Assembly (NCBI GenBank): GCA_039566865.1
Contig: CM076947.1
Span: 21,577,501-21,641,500, forward strand
DNA length: 64,000 bases
Direction: 5' to 3'
DNA from: Aurelia coerulea
Lineage: Eukaryota; Cnidaria; Scyphozoa; Semaeostomeae; Ulmaridae
Numbering within the stretch: position 1 is the stretch's first letter; every line of letters begins with the position of its first letter. The position numbers and the translations under genes were made by a program. A model generated the notes under the pieces. It worked only from the letters and a program-made list of their open reading frames with translations. It searched no databases and was not told the DNA's origin. Shown piece after piece: positions 46,401-56,400 of the stretch.

Positions 46401-47920
46401 TTCCCTGCAATTGCGTTGATATATGAAGTTTTTTATTCACAGGCATATCGATCTAAAAAGTTCATGAAATATGACTATGGTAAAGAAGAAAACATGGACA
46501 TTTACCATCAGGTAATTTAACTTTTGGCTGGTGTCCCCCAGGGCTTCTGTCTTGGCCCACTTCTGTTCCTTATTTACATAAATGATCTACCATTCTGCCT
46601 AAAAAAGGAAAGGTCACTATGTACGCTGATATACGGAGATTTGGATACTGAGAATCTTATTGATAAAGGATCTTACCCACGAACTCTTACCAATAAACTC
46701 CAACCAAATAAGCAGAAATTTTCTCTAGACCTTTCTGTGTTGACTCAACTTGAAACATTTCCTGACAAGTTACCAATCACCGTTATGATCGATCATCATT
46801 ATCAATCATTGTCGATCAGTATCGATTATTGCTCATTTTAATACCGATATGCCTATCAGTTATGCCTAAGGAAATGATGTGGTCTTTGATCTACATGTCA
46901 AACAAGAAAATTTAAACATCAGCCTTAAAATCAAATGTTGGTGATTTTTCAAACAGACCTTCTTTTTGGGTATCCTAGGCTACTTTTTGGGACACCCGGT
47001 ATGAAATCAAAGATGATGGTTTACGGTTTCATGTGTTAGGGGAAGCTCGTTTATAACTTTGAATGACACTCAACAACATTATGCATTTTACCAGAAGATA
47101 CGTTGCCTCTATTTGTGCTGTTCTTCAGGTAGGTCATAGTAACGTTTCAGAATACTTCACATTCTGGGCAAAAAACTTTTCCATTCCAAAATTTTTTTCG
47201 TCAGAGATACAATCTAGAAAAAGAGGAATTTTTTTGGCTGCAAAATTAAAGGGGCTCCGTCGTCAAACAGTAAACAAATCCATAAATTCGCACGTGTCGC
47301 CGATTTTCCATTGTTCATCCATTGTTCTCTGCAGTTTGTTTGGTGGCTTCACCCAAGCCACCAAAAAGCGACCGTTGAAAATACACTTACATCCGAGCAA
47401 TCGTAGCAGATATGAATCCTTATTGAAGAACAATGATTAATGCCCAAACAGCAACATTCATTTTGAAAAAAATACCAAAATCCTGTGTCATATCACCTTC
47501 CAAAAAACTGCAAAAATCATCGTTTGTTTACATTTTGACGACGGAGCCCTTTTAGATTTGCTTGCCTTTCAGACCATAACAATTTGTCGGGTCACTTGGT
47601 ATGTTTGTTTGCATATTTTTATGTAATGATTATGATCGATTATTCTTGTTTCGTAGCCAACGCCACCAGAGTACGACTTAACAAAATTCAATGTTAACAC
47701 GGTGCTATATTCTGGCGGTAATGATTGGCTGGCAGATCCCGATGACGTCAAACGTTTGATAGCGAAGCTACACCCAACCGTTGTACAGAAACATGAACAA
47801 ATCGATCCTTGGATGCATCTGGATTTCATATGGGGTATGGATGCAACTCAGTTGGTTTACCGTGAGATTATTAAAGACATGAAAACAGATTGGCTCAAAG
47901 AAGTATCGAATGTAAGCTGA
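26633..47920 (+). CDS. LIPA-like: Lipase A: acid lipase of the LIPA/LIPF family
   Basis: Secreted or lysosomal alpha/beta-hydrolase expected to cleave triacylglycerols and cholesteryl esters. Exons are 26633-26731, 29904-30223, 31493-31736, 43635-43790, 44552-44623, 46443-46511 and 47657-47920. Intron phases are 0,2,0,0,0,0, all GT-AG, giving 407 residues against 399 in human LIPA. The start was chosen because [20 protein letters not shown] is a signal peptide; the same frame is open further upstream, so a longer N-terminus cannot be excluded. Exon 2 has [19 protein letters not shown], the oxyanion motif FLQHGL and [13 protein letters not shown]. Exon 3 has GHSQG with nucleophile Ser171. The last exon has GGNDWLAD (Asp343) and HLDFIW (His374), completing the triad. 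Two Cys nine residues apart in exon 4 match the family disulfide. Asn-Glu-Ser after VNLR is a likely N-glycan site. It is first of a tandem lipase array. Confidence 0.95.
26989..27160. repeat. Fragment of the AAGCTCTATTAAGCCCCC-type element
   Basis: CCGTAAAACCTCTATTGAGC after TA, then ATTAAGCCCCCC and TAAGCCCCTCCCCATTAAGC. It resembles the ends of the element at 9885-10283. A matching opposite end was not found with confidence, though GAATAAGCCCCCAAAGCCCC near 27421 may belong. It sits in lipase A intron 1. Confidence 0.45.
27990..28235 (+). mobile_element. LINE 3' UTR fragment
   Basis: CTCAATTAGTTTTAGCTATT followed by GAGGGGGCTCCTCCTCCAAG, and then TTGTATAGTTAATATAGTTG, match in order the 3' UTR of the LINE at 1860-2340. 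The coding end is not recognisable. A minus-strand frame crossing it is spurious. Confidence 0.6.
28381..28416 (+). repeat. (GATT)n microsatellite
   Basis: About eight GATT units, ending in a GATGGATT variant. They encode the Ser-Ile-Asn-Gln run of a spurious minus-strand frame. Confidence 0.9.
29760..29875 (+). mobile_element. LINE 3' tail fragment
   Basis: CTAAATTGTATGTATGAAGT, TTGAAATATAAAACTGAAAC and a TGAAA tail resemble the terminus of the LINE at 1860-2475, which reads TTTAAAATATATGAACTGAA. It ends about 30 bp before lipase A exon 2. Confidence 0.45.
31805..32215. mobile_element. Foldback family F1, incomplete copy
   Basis: Starts AACAAGGACAGATTTGGCAA, then ACCCAGGTAGCTAGCTC, GAAGAAGGATATATCTAGAC, and the inverse AGATGTTTAGGTATATCATTC. 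The end of the second arm is missing. A complete copy is at 45687-46285. It lies 69 bp inside lipase A intron 3. Confidence 0.7.
32379..32690. repeat. Dispersed repeat R1, partial copy
   Basis: GGGTGAGCAAAACGAATTGT starts it. GTACTGCTCCCTAAATAACA, GATTTTCTGCAGAAAGCCCC and ATGGGAGAGTAAAATCCCAT follow the order of the full-length R1 at 18733-19323. Confidence 0.65.
33984..34285. mobile_element. CACGT-family MITE copy in left arm
   Basis: CACGTATTTTTTCTAATAC at the left, then AGGTCCGGGCTGGTAGGCAG, and CGGTTTCTTATAAAAGAATAC at the right. It is close kin of 37198-37586. Its mirror copy lies at about 41333-41637 in the right arm. Confidence 0.65.
35350..35545. repeat. G/C-run element with CTACGGCCCTG end, left arm
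   Basis: GGAGGGGGCACTGGGGGCAC, a run of about 20 C, then TTTTAGCTACGGCCCTG. The composition and ends resemble the elements at 38161-38334 and 63565-63715. It is mirrored at about 40085-40280 in the right arm. Confidence 0.5.
36091..36752. mobile_element. G-tract-ended element carrying a nested MITE
   Basis: CTGGGGGGGGGGGTACGTAAG at the left and ACGTAAGTAGCCCCCCCCC at the right are inverses only in the G/C run, and both carry ACGTAAGTAG. The interior is interrupted at 36290-36666 by a CACGT-family MITE. I did not find a convincing 10-bp duplication, unlike in its relatives. Confidence 0.5.
36290..36666. mobile_element. CACGT-family MITE, nested
   Basis: Ends CACGTATTTTTTCTTATAAG and TTCCTTATAAAAAATACGTG between TA dinucleotides. 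The 377 bp are full of AAGAAACT and its inverse. It is inserted in the G-tract element around it. Confidence 0.75.
36963..37718. mobile_element. CACGT-family MITE split by a younger relative
   Basis: Ends CACGTATTTTTTTTGTAAG and CTTATAAAAAAAATATGTC, with TA on both sides. The sequence is continuous with the 36290-36666 copy if the inner element 37198-37586 and one TA are removed. The two copies are in opposite orientation. Confidence 0.7.
37198..37586. mobile_element. CACTCATTTT-ended MITE inserted in a CACGT-family copy
   Basis: Near-perfect terminal inverted repeats, CACTCATTTTTTTTATAAG and CTTATAAAAAAAAATGAGTG, and a TA duplication. The inside matches the arm element at 33984-34285 (GGTCCGGGGCTGGTAGGCAG). 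Confidence 0.8.
37735..38990 (+). repeat. Diverged tandem repeat of roughly 100-bp units
   Basis: ATCTTCAGTCTCGTAAA-like segments alternate with AATTCAAAGCCCTAACCC-like segments (near 37750, 37785, 38440, 38490, 38530, 38575, 38620, 38750 and 38930). Units differ by tens of percent and the period drifts. The array is interrupted by the element at 38161-38334. Function is unknown; it lies in the spacer between the big inverted arms. Confidence 0.65.
38161..38334. repeat. Short G-rich element (GCCGCAGGAAGC ... GGTTCCTACGGC)
   Basis: CAGGAAGCATCTCAAACTTG, CATGAAGCTAAAGGGGCACT and CCCCAGTGCCTCCGGTTCC recur in order at 63565-63715. The ends are partly inverse (GTAGGAA and TTCCTAC), suggesting a very short non-autonomous DNA element. 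Confidence 0.6.
39590..42865 (-). repeat. Right arm of the 10.1 kb inverted repeat
   Basis: Mirror of 32758-35965. It carries a unique tandem-like insertion of about 68 bp near 39743-39810, where CTGCTTGAACC is repeated. It ends 769 bp before lipase A exon 4. The spacer between the arms is 3624 bp. Confidence 0.95.
41333..41637. mobile_element. CACGT-family MITE copy in right arm
   Basis: Mirror image of the copy at 33984-34285, duplicated with the arm. One end reads CACGTATTC here and CATGTATTC in the other arm. Confidence 0.65.
43252..43598. mobile_element. CACGT-family MITE just upstream of lipase A exon 4
   Basis: The left end CACCTTTTTGTGGAGCCAGT is degenerate; the right end TTCTTATGAAAAAATACGTG is typical, with TA on both sides. 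The right end lies 36 bp before the splice acceptor, so the branch point may fall in or next to the element. Confidence 0.65.
43801..44224. mobile_element. Pogo/mariner-like MITE (CCCCGCATATTAGAACC)
   Basis: The left end TAGTAAATCCCCGCATATT is ten bases inside lipase A intron 4. The right end AGGTTCTCATTTGCGGGGATA is its approximate inverse. It is a diverged relative of 55907-56363. The exact right border is uncertain. Confidence 0.6.
44300..44470. repeat. Dispersed repeat R1, partial copy
   Basis: ACAGCTCCCTGGATGTCAAG, TTACCTGGCTGAAATCAGCC and CTCGAGAAAGCCTCTTCAAA follow R1 order. It most resembles the copy near 57.1 kb. It lies in lipase A intron 4. Confidence 0.5.
44935..45418. mobile_element. 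Foldback family F2 copy
   Basis: Starts CCAGCACAGGGCTCAAATC. The left arm TGGAAATTTTTTGATATCTTG is mirrored by AAGATATCAATAAATTTCCA, and ACAATATGGCGGCAAG lies near the centre. The outermost right end is truncated. It lies in lipase A intron 5. Confidence 0.7.
45687..46285. mobile_element. Foldback family F1, complete copy
   Basis: AACAAGGACAGATTTTG at the left and CAAATCTGTCCTTGTT at the right. The arms are about 300 bp: GGATATATCTACACATCTAC is mirrored by GTGTAGATATATCC, and AAGTAGCTAGCGTGC by GAGCTAGCTACC. The frames across it are spurious. Two more copies are at 31805 and 55048, all three in lipase introns. Confidence 0.8.
46521..46660 (+). pseudogene. LINE reverse-transcriptase fragment
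   Basis: [20 protein letters not shown] followed by LPF is the conserved [22 protein letters not shown] motif of non-LTR reverse transcriptases, with Gly-Phe-Cys replacing Gly-Ser-Val. Similarity fades after about 45 codons. It begins within ten bases of the lipase A exon 6 donor site, on the same strand. Confidence 0.85.
46880..46999. repeat. Solo right end of a CCGGGTGTCCC-family MITE
   Basis: GTTGGTGATTTTTCAAACAG and GACTACTTTTTGGGACACCCGG-like sequence end at a TA. It matches the right end of 57643-58186. No left end was found upstream, where the RT fragment lies. Confidence 0.55.
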
Positions 47921-48062
47921 GAACTGGGTATGTCTAATTTGGGAAGATCACTCCCCGTTCAATTTAATTCAAATATATATACAAGAATGGAATGGAATCC
48001 CCCTGAAATATATACAAGGTGTGTGCAATGATAAAATATATCCAATGTTTTAAAAGTCGTAC

Positions 48063-48068
48063 AATAAA
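48063..48068 (+). terminator. Candidate poly(A) signal of lipase A
   Basis: The first AATAAA after the lipase A stop codon, about 140 bp downstream. The position suits a normal 3' UTR. Confidence 0.6.
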
Positions 48069-48198
48069 AAGAATGCAACCAATTTTCAAAATTTGGAATC
48101 CATCATCTCACGCGGAGGCTTCAACTTTATATGTTTTTAGGGTTGTGTCACGATGCTAGGTGCGTTACTCTGTGTCAAGAATTAGCCAATATTCGTAC

Positions 48199-48517
<319 letters not shown>

Positions 48518-48519
48518 TT

Positions 48520-50476
48520 GTGGAAGTTAGTATGATACCGTCCTCTATTAAAAACAAGCCTGGTCTCTGTGTTATTCGTGCACTGGTGTGGTATTTGTAG
48601 CAGGTGGATTGACGTTTCCACACATTATGAATCAAAAATATACTATGAAAACAGTTTTTTGTACGATTTTTTAAACAATGTATTCCTTTGACTTTTGATC
48701 AGGGGAAAGTAAAATAATTATTCTCATATGTTTTTGTAGAATGGCGTTGTTTCCCCGTGTTACCGTGTTGCTAATCTTTTCTTACGTCATTTTAATTGTT
48801 CACAAATGAACTGCCAAATGAGTCATCACTGCCGATACACTGAACATTGTATAGGTGGCAAAATTATGATTTGGCCTTATACGTTGATGATTTGATCATG
48901 TAGAGACCATCAGGGTCTGTTGTATTTTATAACCTGTTTTTATAGAATTTGAATATCGAGGAGTTGTTGTGTTTGAATACAGGAATGAATTTGATTGGCT
49001 TCGAATCTTATTCCCGACTTATTGTTGATTTCTATCGTTTGAAAACTTGAAAACCATGCTAAAATTAATTTCAGCACACTCCACTGTTACTGCATACATC
49101 ATTTATATGGTCTGGTTACACGGAACAGGATACCTCCTTTTTGCCACAATATGTAGAATACTTAGCTTGATAAACAAGTCTTAAACAGTTCTTCGATCAT
49201 ACAAGAAGATGGAGCAGCCATATAACCCTGATCATTTCTCTGCAGATTCTAATGTTTTTATTTACAAAATCTGAAGAAGCAAGATGCTCATTGGAAGCGT
49301 TTTAAAGCCCCTTCATAGGGAGTGTGTCCCTGACAGGATGTTCCTCTAAACGGGGTGTCCTTTTCCGATCATGATTATGGGAAAGAGTATGATAAATGAT
49401 AACAAAATTATGGGACAGTGTACCATATATTGTGTACTTTAAGTGAAATCTAGATTGGAGAAGGATATATTTTTGGCACAATTTTTATGGGGCGAGGTTT
49501 ATAATGTAAAAGCTTGTCCACACATTTCGGTCCTTTTTAACAAAGTACCGCCTCCCCACAGGTCGAAAGCTTGGCACAGTAATAACTAAATCCTTAAATT
49601 CATGATGGAAAAAATACATTTAAAATGCCAGGCTGCTCAGCTTATAGTTACGATGTGCTATGAGCAGAGACTCATTTCATCGAGAACTCCATAGTTCTTC
49701 TTCGTCGACAGCTACACGCTATCAGTCCGTTAGCCATCCGGCTCTTTCTTGCCTCTGTCTACCCTTTTAAAGAGTTGACACTCAAACCTTGTATATGTTA
49801 TTGTTATGCTTAGGACCAACTCAAACCAGTTTTGTCGTACGTAAAAATGGAACAATGCCATCTCTATGCATACAACAAACTTTGCAAATTTGTTTATTAG
49901 GCGTGCACTGAAAAATCCAGAAACACAAAATCTCAATTCTGCCTGAATATATAGCTCTTCCGCATATTGGTCGTTGCAGTAGTATATACGTTGAGTATAT
50001 GGCGAAGTCATTCAGTTATGATGTAAGCATATAAGGAGATGGGAGAAGAAGCATCAAGCTTAACACACCAATAACAAACAATTGAAGCTTAAGTATTTCC
50101 CTGATAAGGCCCGATGAAAGGAATTTTGTTTCAAACACACATTGAGCTGCTTTTTAAAGAATGTTCATTCAAACACTCATTTCATCTGAAGGATCTCAAG
50201 AGAACTCGTGTTGTCGTTGCTGAAATGGTGTATTATTGTCCATGGTCTATTTTTATCTTATATTGGAAATAGTAATTAAAGCTGCGTGCCAACGATCCTA
50301 AAATAAAAACCCAACCCACAACAAGCTGTGACACCTGCGAAAAATATTGGCAATGACAGCCGTGCTAAAACAACACAATATACGGCATCCCACCTACACT
50401 ACAGCTTTGCAAGCGCGGCTGCGTCATTCATCTTGGACAAGAAACAAGTGCTCAATCTAGAGTTGCTGCTACCAAC
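48520..50476. other. Intergenic stretch between lipases A and B
   Basis: No gene was recognised. The last 70 bp (GACAAGAAACAAGTGCTC to the ATG) resemble the matching region before lipase C, so they are probably shared 5' UTR or promoter sequence. Confidence 0.5.
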
Positions 50477-53400
50477 ATGGACTATGCAAGATTGGTGATT
50501 GTTATCTGCTGCGCAGTGAATTGTTTTGCGAACCGAAGACCTCGGTTGCAGAAGGATCTGCCAGAAGCAAACTTGAATACAGTGTGTATTGGTTTTTTTA
50601 ATTGTCTTGTGTTACCTTGTTGTTTTTATATTAGTCCCTGTTTATGCAGTGCTTGCATCGGGCAGACCCATCTATGGGACAGACCTGTATGAAGTGATGT
50701 CAGTTAAGCCTCTAGTTAGCATCATGCCCGCAGGAGTTTATAGCTTTCTGCAAACCGATATTAAATATAGCTTTTTGCCATATGACATAAGAGTATCAGG
50801 CCTGCAAGCCAACCTGCATGGCTCTATGGCTCTGTGTGCTTCCATCTCACACTGGCATTATTGTCTTGCCATTTACCCCTAAATAGTTTAGTGTTTCACA
50901 ATTTACAACCTGGTGATGTAATGTACGAATCAAATCGATGGCCAGATAGTTTTCTACTGTGTTATTTTTCATGAAGAAGGTGGAAGGGGTGATTTTGTTC
51001 CTAAGTCTTTATGTGGTCCATTACACCATGGAAACAAGGGACATGAAGTCAAATATGTTGAAAGGCAATCAGTTGTGTGACAATACAGCGAATCAGTGTT
51101 TGTTTTGTTCTTTTATTTTGCCCCTAAATATTTTCAACTTTTCCTTTCATAGAGTTCACTGATTTATATTACCCTACCTTGTTACACCAAGTTAGCACGG
51201 TGCCCTAAGTCCCCTAATTGATGCGAATTGAAAAATTTCGCGTTGATTAAAACCACGCTGACTTGTGTTAATTATAGCACACTTGAGAAACTGATTTCAC
51301 GATTGCCGTTAATTTGTGATTGCTTAAATTTCCGTTAAAATAGAACCCTTGCTAATTTAGTGTAATAATGTAGTTTTATTCCTTTGTTTATTCAATCCTT
51401 TAGTCACAAATGATCAAGTTCTTTGGGTACCCTGCGGAGGAGCACCATGTGACAACAGAAGACGGCTATATTCTTAGCTTGCAGCGAATACCGAAAGGCA
51501 TCAAGGGAGTACCATCGAATGGTCAGGTGGTTTTCATGCAACATGGCCTCTTTTCATCAAGTGCTGATTACGTAATGAATTTGCCTGAACAGAGCCTCGG
51601 TTTCATCTTGGCAGATCTCGGATATGATGTGTGGCTTGGGAACAGCAGAGGCAACACTTATTCCAATAAGCATGTTAACATGACAATCAAGGATCCGAAA
51701 TTCTGGGCTTTCAGGTTCGTCCTAGACTTGCTCCAAGTCTATTTTCTCTTTCTCTCCGGGATGGATCAGAGGAGTAGACTTGGAGCAAGTCCAGGTTGGT
51801 CCATGCATTACATTTGCCATTGCTCAGTTACCGGACGTCCGAAAAAAGTGTACAGATTCGTCCAACGATGCGAATTTAGCTTTCGTCAAATGCAAATCAC
51901 TCTTAAAATGTTCCTCGGTAGCTGACTCGGACATATGTACCTCGTTTGTTCGTATTGGTGCGTGCTTTGGAAGCAGAAATGTTAACCTTAAAAAGTCTAA
52001 TTTGCATCCTTCTGCAAACCAGAGCTTTAGCTTTTTGACCTGAGCAAATTCTTGAAGCACATCGAACTAATATTAAAAACTTAACGCAAAAAGAAAAATG
52101 ATAGAACTGCACAATGGGTGACTTCTAACAAACAAAATCTAACATGATCTAATATTTTCAAATTTTAGCAAGGTGATCATTGATTTATTCGATGCATTTG
52201 TCCGACATTTAGCCATGTTGGTTTGCGTGTACAAGAAGACACTTAGCCATGTTGGTTTGCGTGCACAAGAAGACACTTAGTCATGTTGGTTTGCGTGTAC
52301 AAGAAGACACTTAGCCATGTTGGTTTGCGTGCACAAGAAGACACAAAAGACATTTAGCCATGTTGGTTTGCGTGTACAAGAAGACACTTAGCCATGTTGG
52401 TTTGCGTGTACAAGAAGACACTTAGCCATGTTGGTTTGCGTGTACAAGAAGACATTTAGCCATGTTGGTTTGCGTGTACAAGAAGACACTTAGCCATGTT
52501 GGTTTGCGTGCACAAGAAGACACTTAGTCATGTTGGTTCCATGACATCGTTTGCAGCCATGTTTATTTTGATTAGAAGCTCTCACAGGAATGCAATTAAT
52601 TTTGTGACAATGTTACCTCAGCATCAACCTTTTTCTTGGATTTATATTCAAGGCTATGTGTTTGATTTATAATCAAAATCTTCGTGTAAATTTTAAAGAA
52701 TCATAGCTACACGTACAAACAACTGATGTAATCTTCTAAATCATATTCTTTTAATTTTAGCTGGGATGAAATGGCAAAATACGATCTTCCTGCAGTCATA
52801 AACTACGCACTTGGTGTTTCAAAACAGAAGCAGTTATTTTATGTAGGCCATTCCCAGGGAACTCTCATTGCATTTGCTGGATTTAGTCGCAATCATGATT
52901 TGGCACAGAAAATCAAAGCATTCTTTGCACTAGCACCTTTTGTGAAAGTGGGACACATAAAGGGGGCTAACAGAGTGATGGCATATCTAACGCCTGAGGT
53001 TGAGGTGAGGAATCTCTCTGATGTTATTTGCCATTAAATCATATCTATGATGGTGCAGCGTAGGGCTCAGATCTTTTAAATCGTTAAAAAGGAAGGCGTA
53101 AAATTTCATTACGTTTTTCTTGGAATTTATTACCTCTTCTTTAAATTATTATTAAAATGGCGGCATTTTAATCGTTTTTTAAAGAATTCATGGAAAGTTT
53201 AAACAAATATTAAAATCAACGTAAATGCTAAACCAATGATGGTAAAATAATATTATCTTCAAGAAACCCATAGTTTATGAAGGTCAGGGGTGGAAAAAGT
53301 ATTTTAGTTTTTGGGACAGAAAAGTCGTTGACAAACTTTCTCTGACAGCAGGAGCAGGGTGCTCCAAACAAAAATCTATTTTTGGCAGGTCATGATAGAA

Positions 53401-56400
53401 ATACGTATGGGACAGATTTTGAAGATTGGTCTGTAATCCTCAATCTCAGTTGTAAAGGATATTTAGCGAATATTGTTGACGTTACGACTGACTACTTACC
53501 AGATCATAAACAGTGTTGTTGTAGTCTGGAAATAGCCTAAATTAACCAAACATCATTCCAATTGCTATAAAGGCTTAGTTTGAAATGCAAAGAGAACATT
53601 TTGGATTTTCACGCAGAATCGAATCATCAATTCCCCTTCTTTTTGCATTTCTTTCTTTCTGGAGACCTGAAAAAACTTCTGGGACCATTTGTGCCGTGGT
53701 CCGCTATTTTTTCCACCCATGATGAAGGTCTACAATATGGTAAGCCAGCAGAAATCTGTAGCTCTTCTGGTTTGGGATTTAGAAATTTGATTTTGTCACA
53801 TCATCAAATAAAATAGATGGCGCCATTTTGAAAATAATCAACGTATCGAAAGATTTCCAGACAGATTTACAGCAAAGTACCCTTATTTCTTTCCAAGCCA
53901 TTTAATTCAAAGAAAAATTTAATAGAATTTTACACCCACCTTTTCACAGATTTGAGCCCTGTGCTGGATGGAGCAATGATTTGGAAGCAGAAAGTTCTTA
54001 AACTGATAATACTTTCACAAAAATAGCTAGATCATAAAATCATAAATAGTTATGAAAAGAAATGACCGATATTAACAAACTGAATTTCTATAAATGTTTC
54101 AATCCTTCTTCAAAAGATAAAGCTCCATCCAAGGGCAAGGAACTGTATTTATTCCCAGTACTGTAGAGTAATTGGTGTCCTGTGACCCAGTACACAAAGT
54201 ATCCCAGTAAAGATGACGTATGAATAGCTTTGTGGTTTCAAATTCCGGTGTTGATGTAATGCGGGATCAATTGTTATACGAGTTGGCTAAAGGGAACCAG
54301 ACAGCGTGATGTTTGCTTGGTCAACACTAACAGACGTTAGAATTTGAAAATCCTCGTAACTAAAAAAAAGTTTCTTATGATATACACAGATTAACAGGAC
54401 TGGGTCACAGGACACCAATTACTCTTCCTACTGGCTCTCTCTGTGTACTGGGTTAAGGGCACAGTACTGGGAATAAACACACTTCCTACAAGGTAGGCGC
54501 CCTTGCTTCAATGCACCCAATTTGACTGGTTTTTTTTAATTAAAATATGGCTTGTTAAACGTGCGACATTTTTTCTGACTCACACGGTACTAATATCTTT
54601 TTCTTTGCAGTTCCTAGTAAAGATCCTTGGAATAAAGGAATTTGCGCCATCCAACTGGCTGATGAAATTACTAGCACGGACCATCTGTGGAAATCATTAC
54701 ACTGACGTAGTGTGTGATGATGTCATCTTCCTCATGTGTGGGAAAGATAAGAAGAACCTGAATAACGTAAATATCTTTGAATATCTTTAGATACACGAGA
54801 TCTCATCAAATCATTGGCACAAAACACCAATGACCGAAAACATGATGTCAGCTTTAACCAAACACCAATATCTTTAAATCAATGTCCTGAAAGGGAATAC
54901 AAAGACCAGCATTTTGAAAATGGTCATTTTTAACCATTTCAATTTCAATCCGACGCGGCAAAAAACGAGGTTTTAATCAGATTTGTATACACGGCCGATT
55001 CTGCCCTTTTTAATACAGTTCGATTCGACATGGCAACAAACGACCCTTTATCCTGCTTTTCTCTCAACCAGTAATTCAAAACAAGCAAAGCCGACAAAGT
55101 TTCTCTGAAACCCAGGTAGACGGCTCGCTTGTTGTGCATTCCAGAAATTGTTTTGAAGAGCAAACATGAACATAAATCGAAAGAAGAAGGATATGTCTTC
55201 ATATCTGCTTCAGGCATTTAATTTGTTTGGTTCAAAAGCCGATTGGGAGGCGAAATTCAGTTATTCAGTTCTCTTAATTTTTGGGTGTGATTAAAACACT
55301 TACTGCTCAGCTTCTGAATCAAAGAAATAAAGTGCCCGTGGTAGATCTGTAGATATATCCTTCTTATTTCGATATATGCTCATGCTTACTATTTAAAAAA
55401 AATTCTGGGATGCACATCGAGTGCGCTAACTACCTGGGTTTCAGAGAAACTTTTGCTGCTTTGCTTGTTTTGAATTTAAGGTCGAGAGAATTTCCTTTGT
55501 CTGCGATCGCTGATCACTTTGAATTCGGGTGTCAACAAAAGCAATTCATGCTATTGTCTTACAAAATCTGTTCTTGTTGATTTGGCCAGTTAAGAACGTT
55601 TCCATATTTCTATTTTCAGACACGATTACCAATTTACATAAGCCACACACCGGCCGGATCATCTGCTCGAGATGTCATTCATTTCTCTCAGGTACCTTTT
55701 TAAACCACGTTTACTCCGTACCGGTACAATTTTAATCCGGTACAAAGTTGTTACGGTTCAAGAGCATTTACACTGCTTCGGAATGAAATCGTTCCACAGG
55801 GTGAGTCAAGAAAGGTTAACATGTTTGGCGGGCTGTCGAATAAAAAGTACGAGGCCGCTATTCAAAACTGAAATGTTAGCTTATCAGTCAAATGCTAACT
55901 TAGATACAGTAAAAACCCGCATATAAGAACCACCCACTTATAAGAACCTGAGGCCTAAATGTTCTAATTTCACCCCCTTAAAGAAGAACCTATTCATCCT
56001 TAACTTCAAGGAAGGTTCTTATCTTAAAAAACTTAACTACTGGTTGGTAATATGTGATAAAATGTTTTAAGAAATTTAGCCAATTTACAAAGCATATGTA
56101 AAAAATTCCTTGTATGAATGGATTTGATACAGATAAGGCTAGGTAGATAAAGTTGTTCTTTATGAAATTGTGTCATGATAGTGAGTACGTGAAAACCTTG
56201 TTTTCTTATATTTGGCCTAAATTCCTGAAGATATGTAATTAATTCTTTTGATAAGAACCTATTTAAGAACCTTGCATCCTGTTTTCAAGAATAGTATCAT
56301 ATGCATAAGAACCTAAGCAGGGTGATTTCAAAATGTAAGGTTCTTATATGCGGGTTTTTACTGTATGAAAATTTTGTTTGTTAAGTTCACTCATCATTTA

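Noticed and set aside
51410..51925. Lipase B exon 2 read as extending beyond 51714
   Set aside because: The family motif FWAFSWDEMA needs the junction AG|C to exon 3 at 52761, and the extension has no similarity to lipases.
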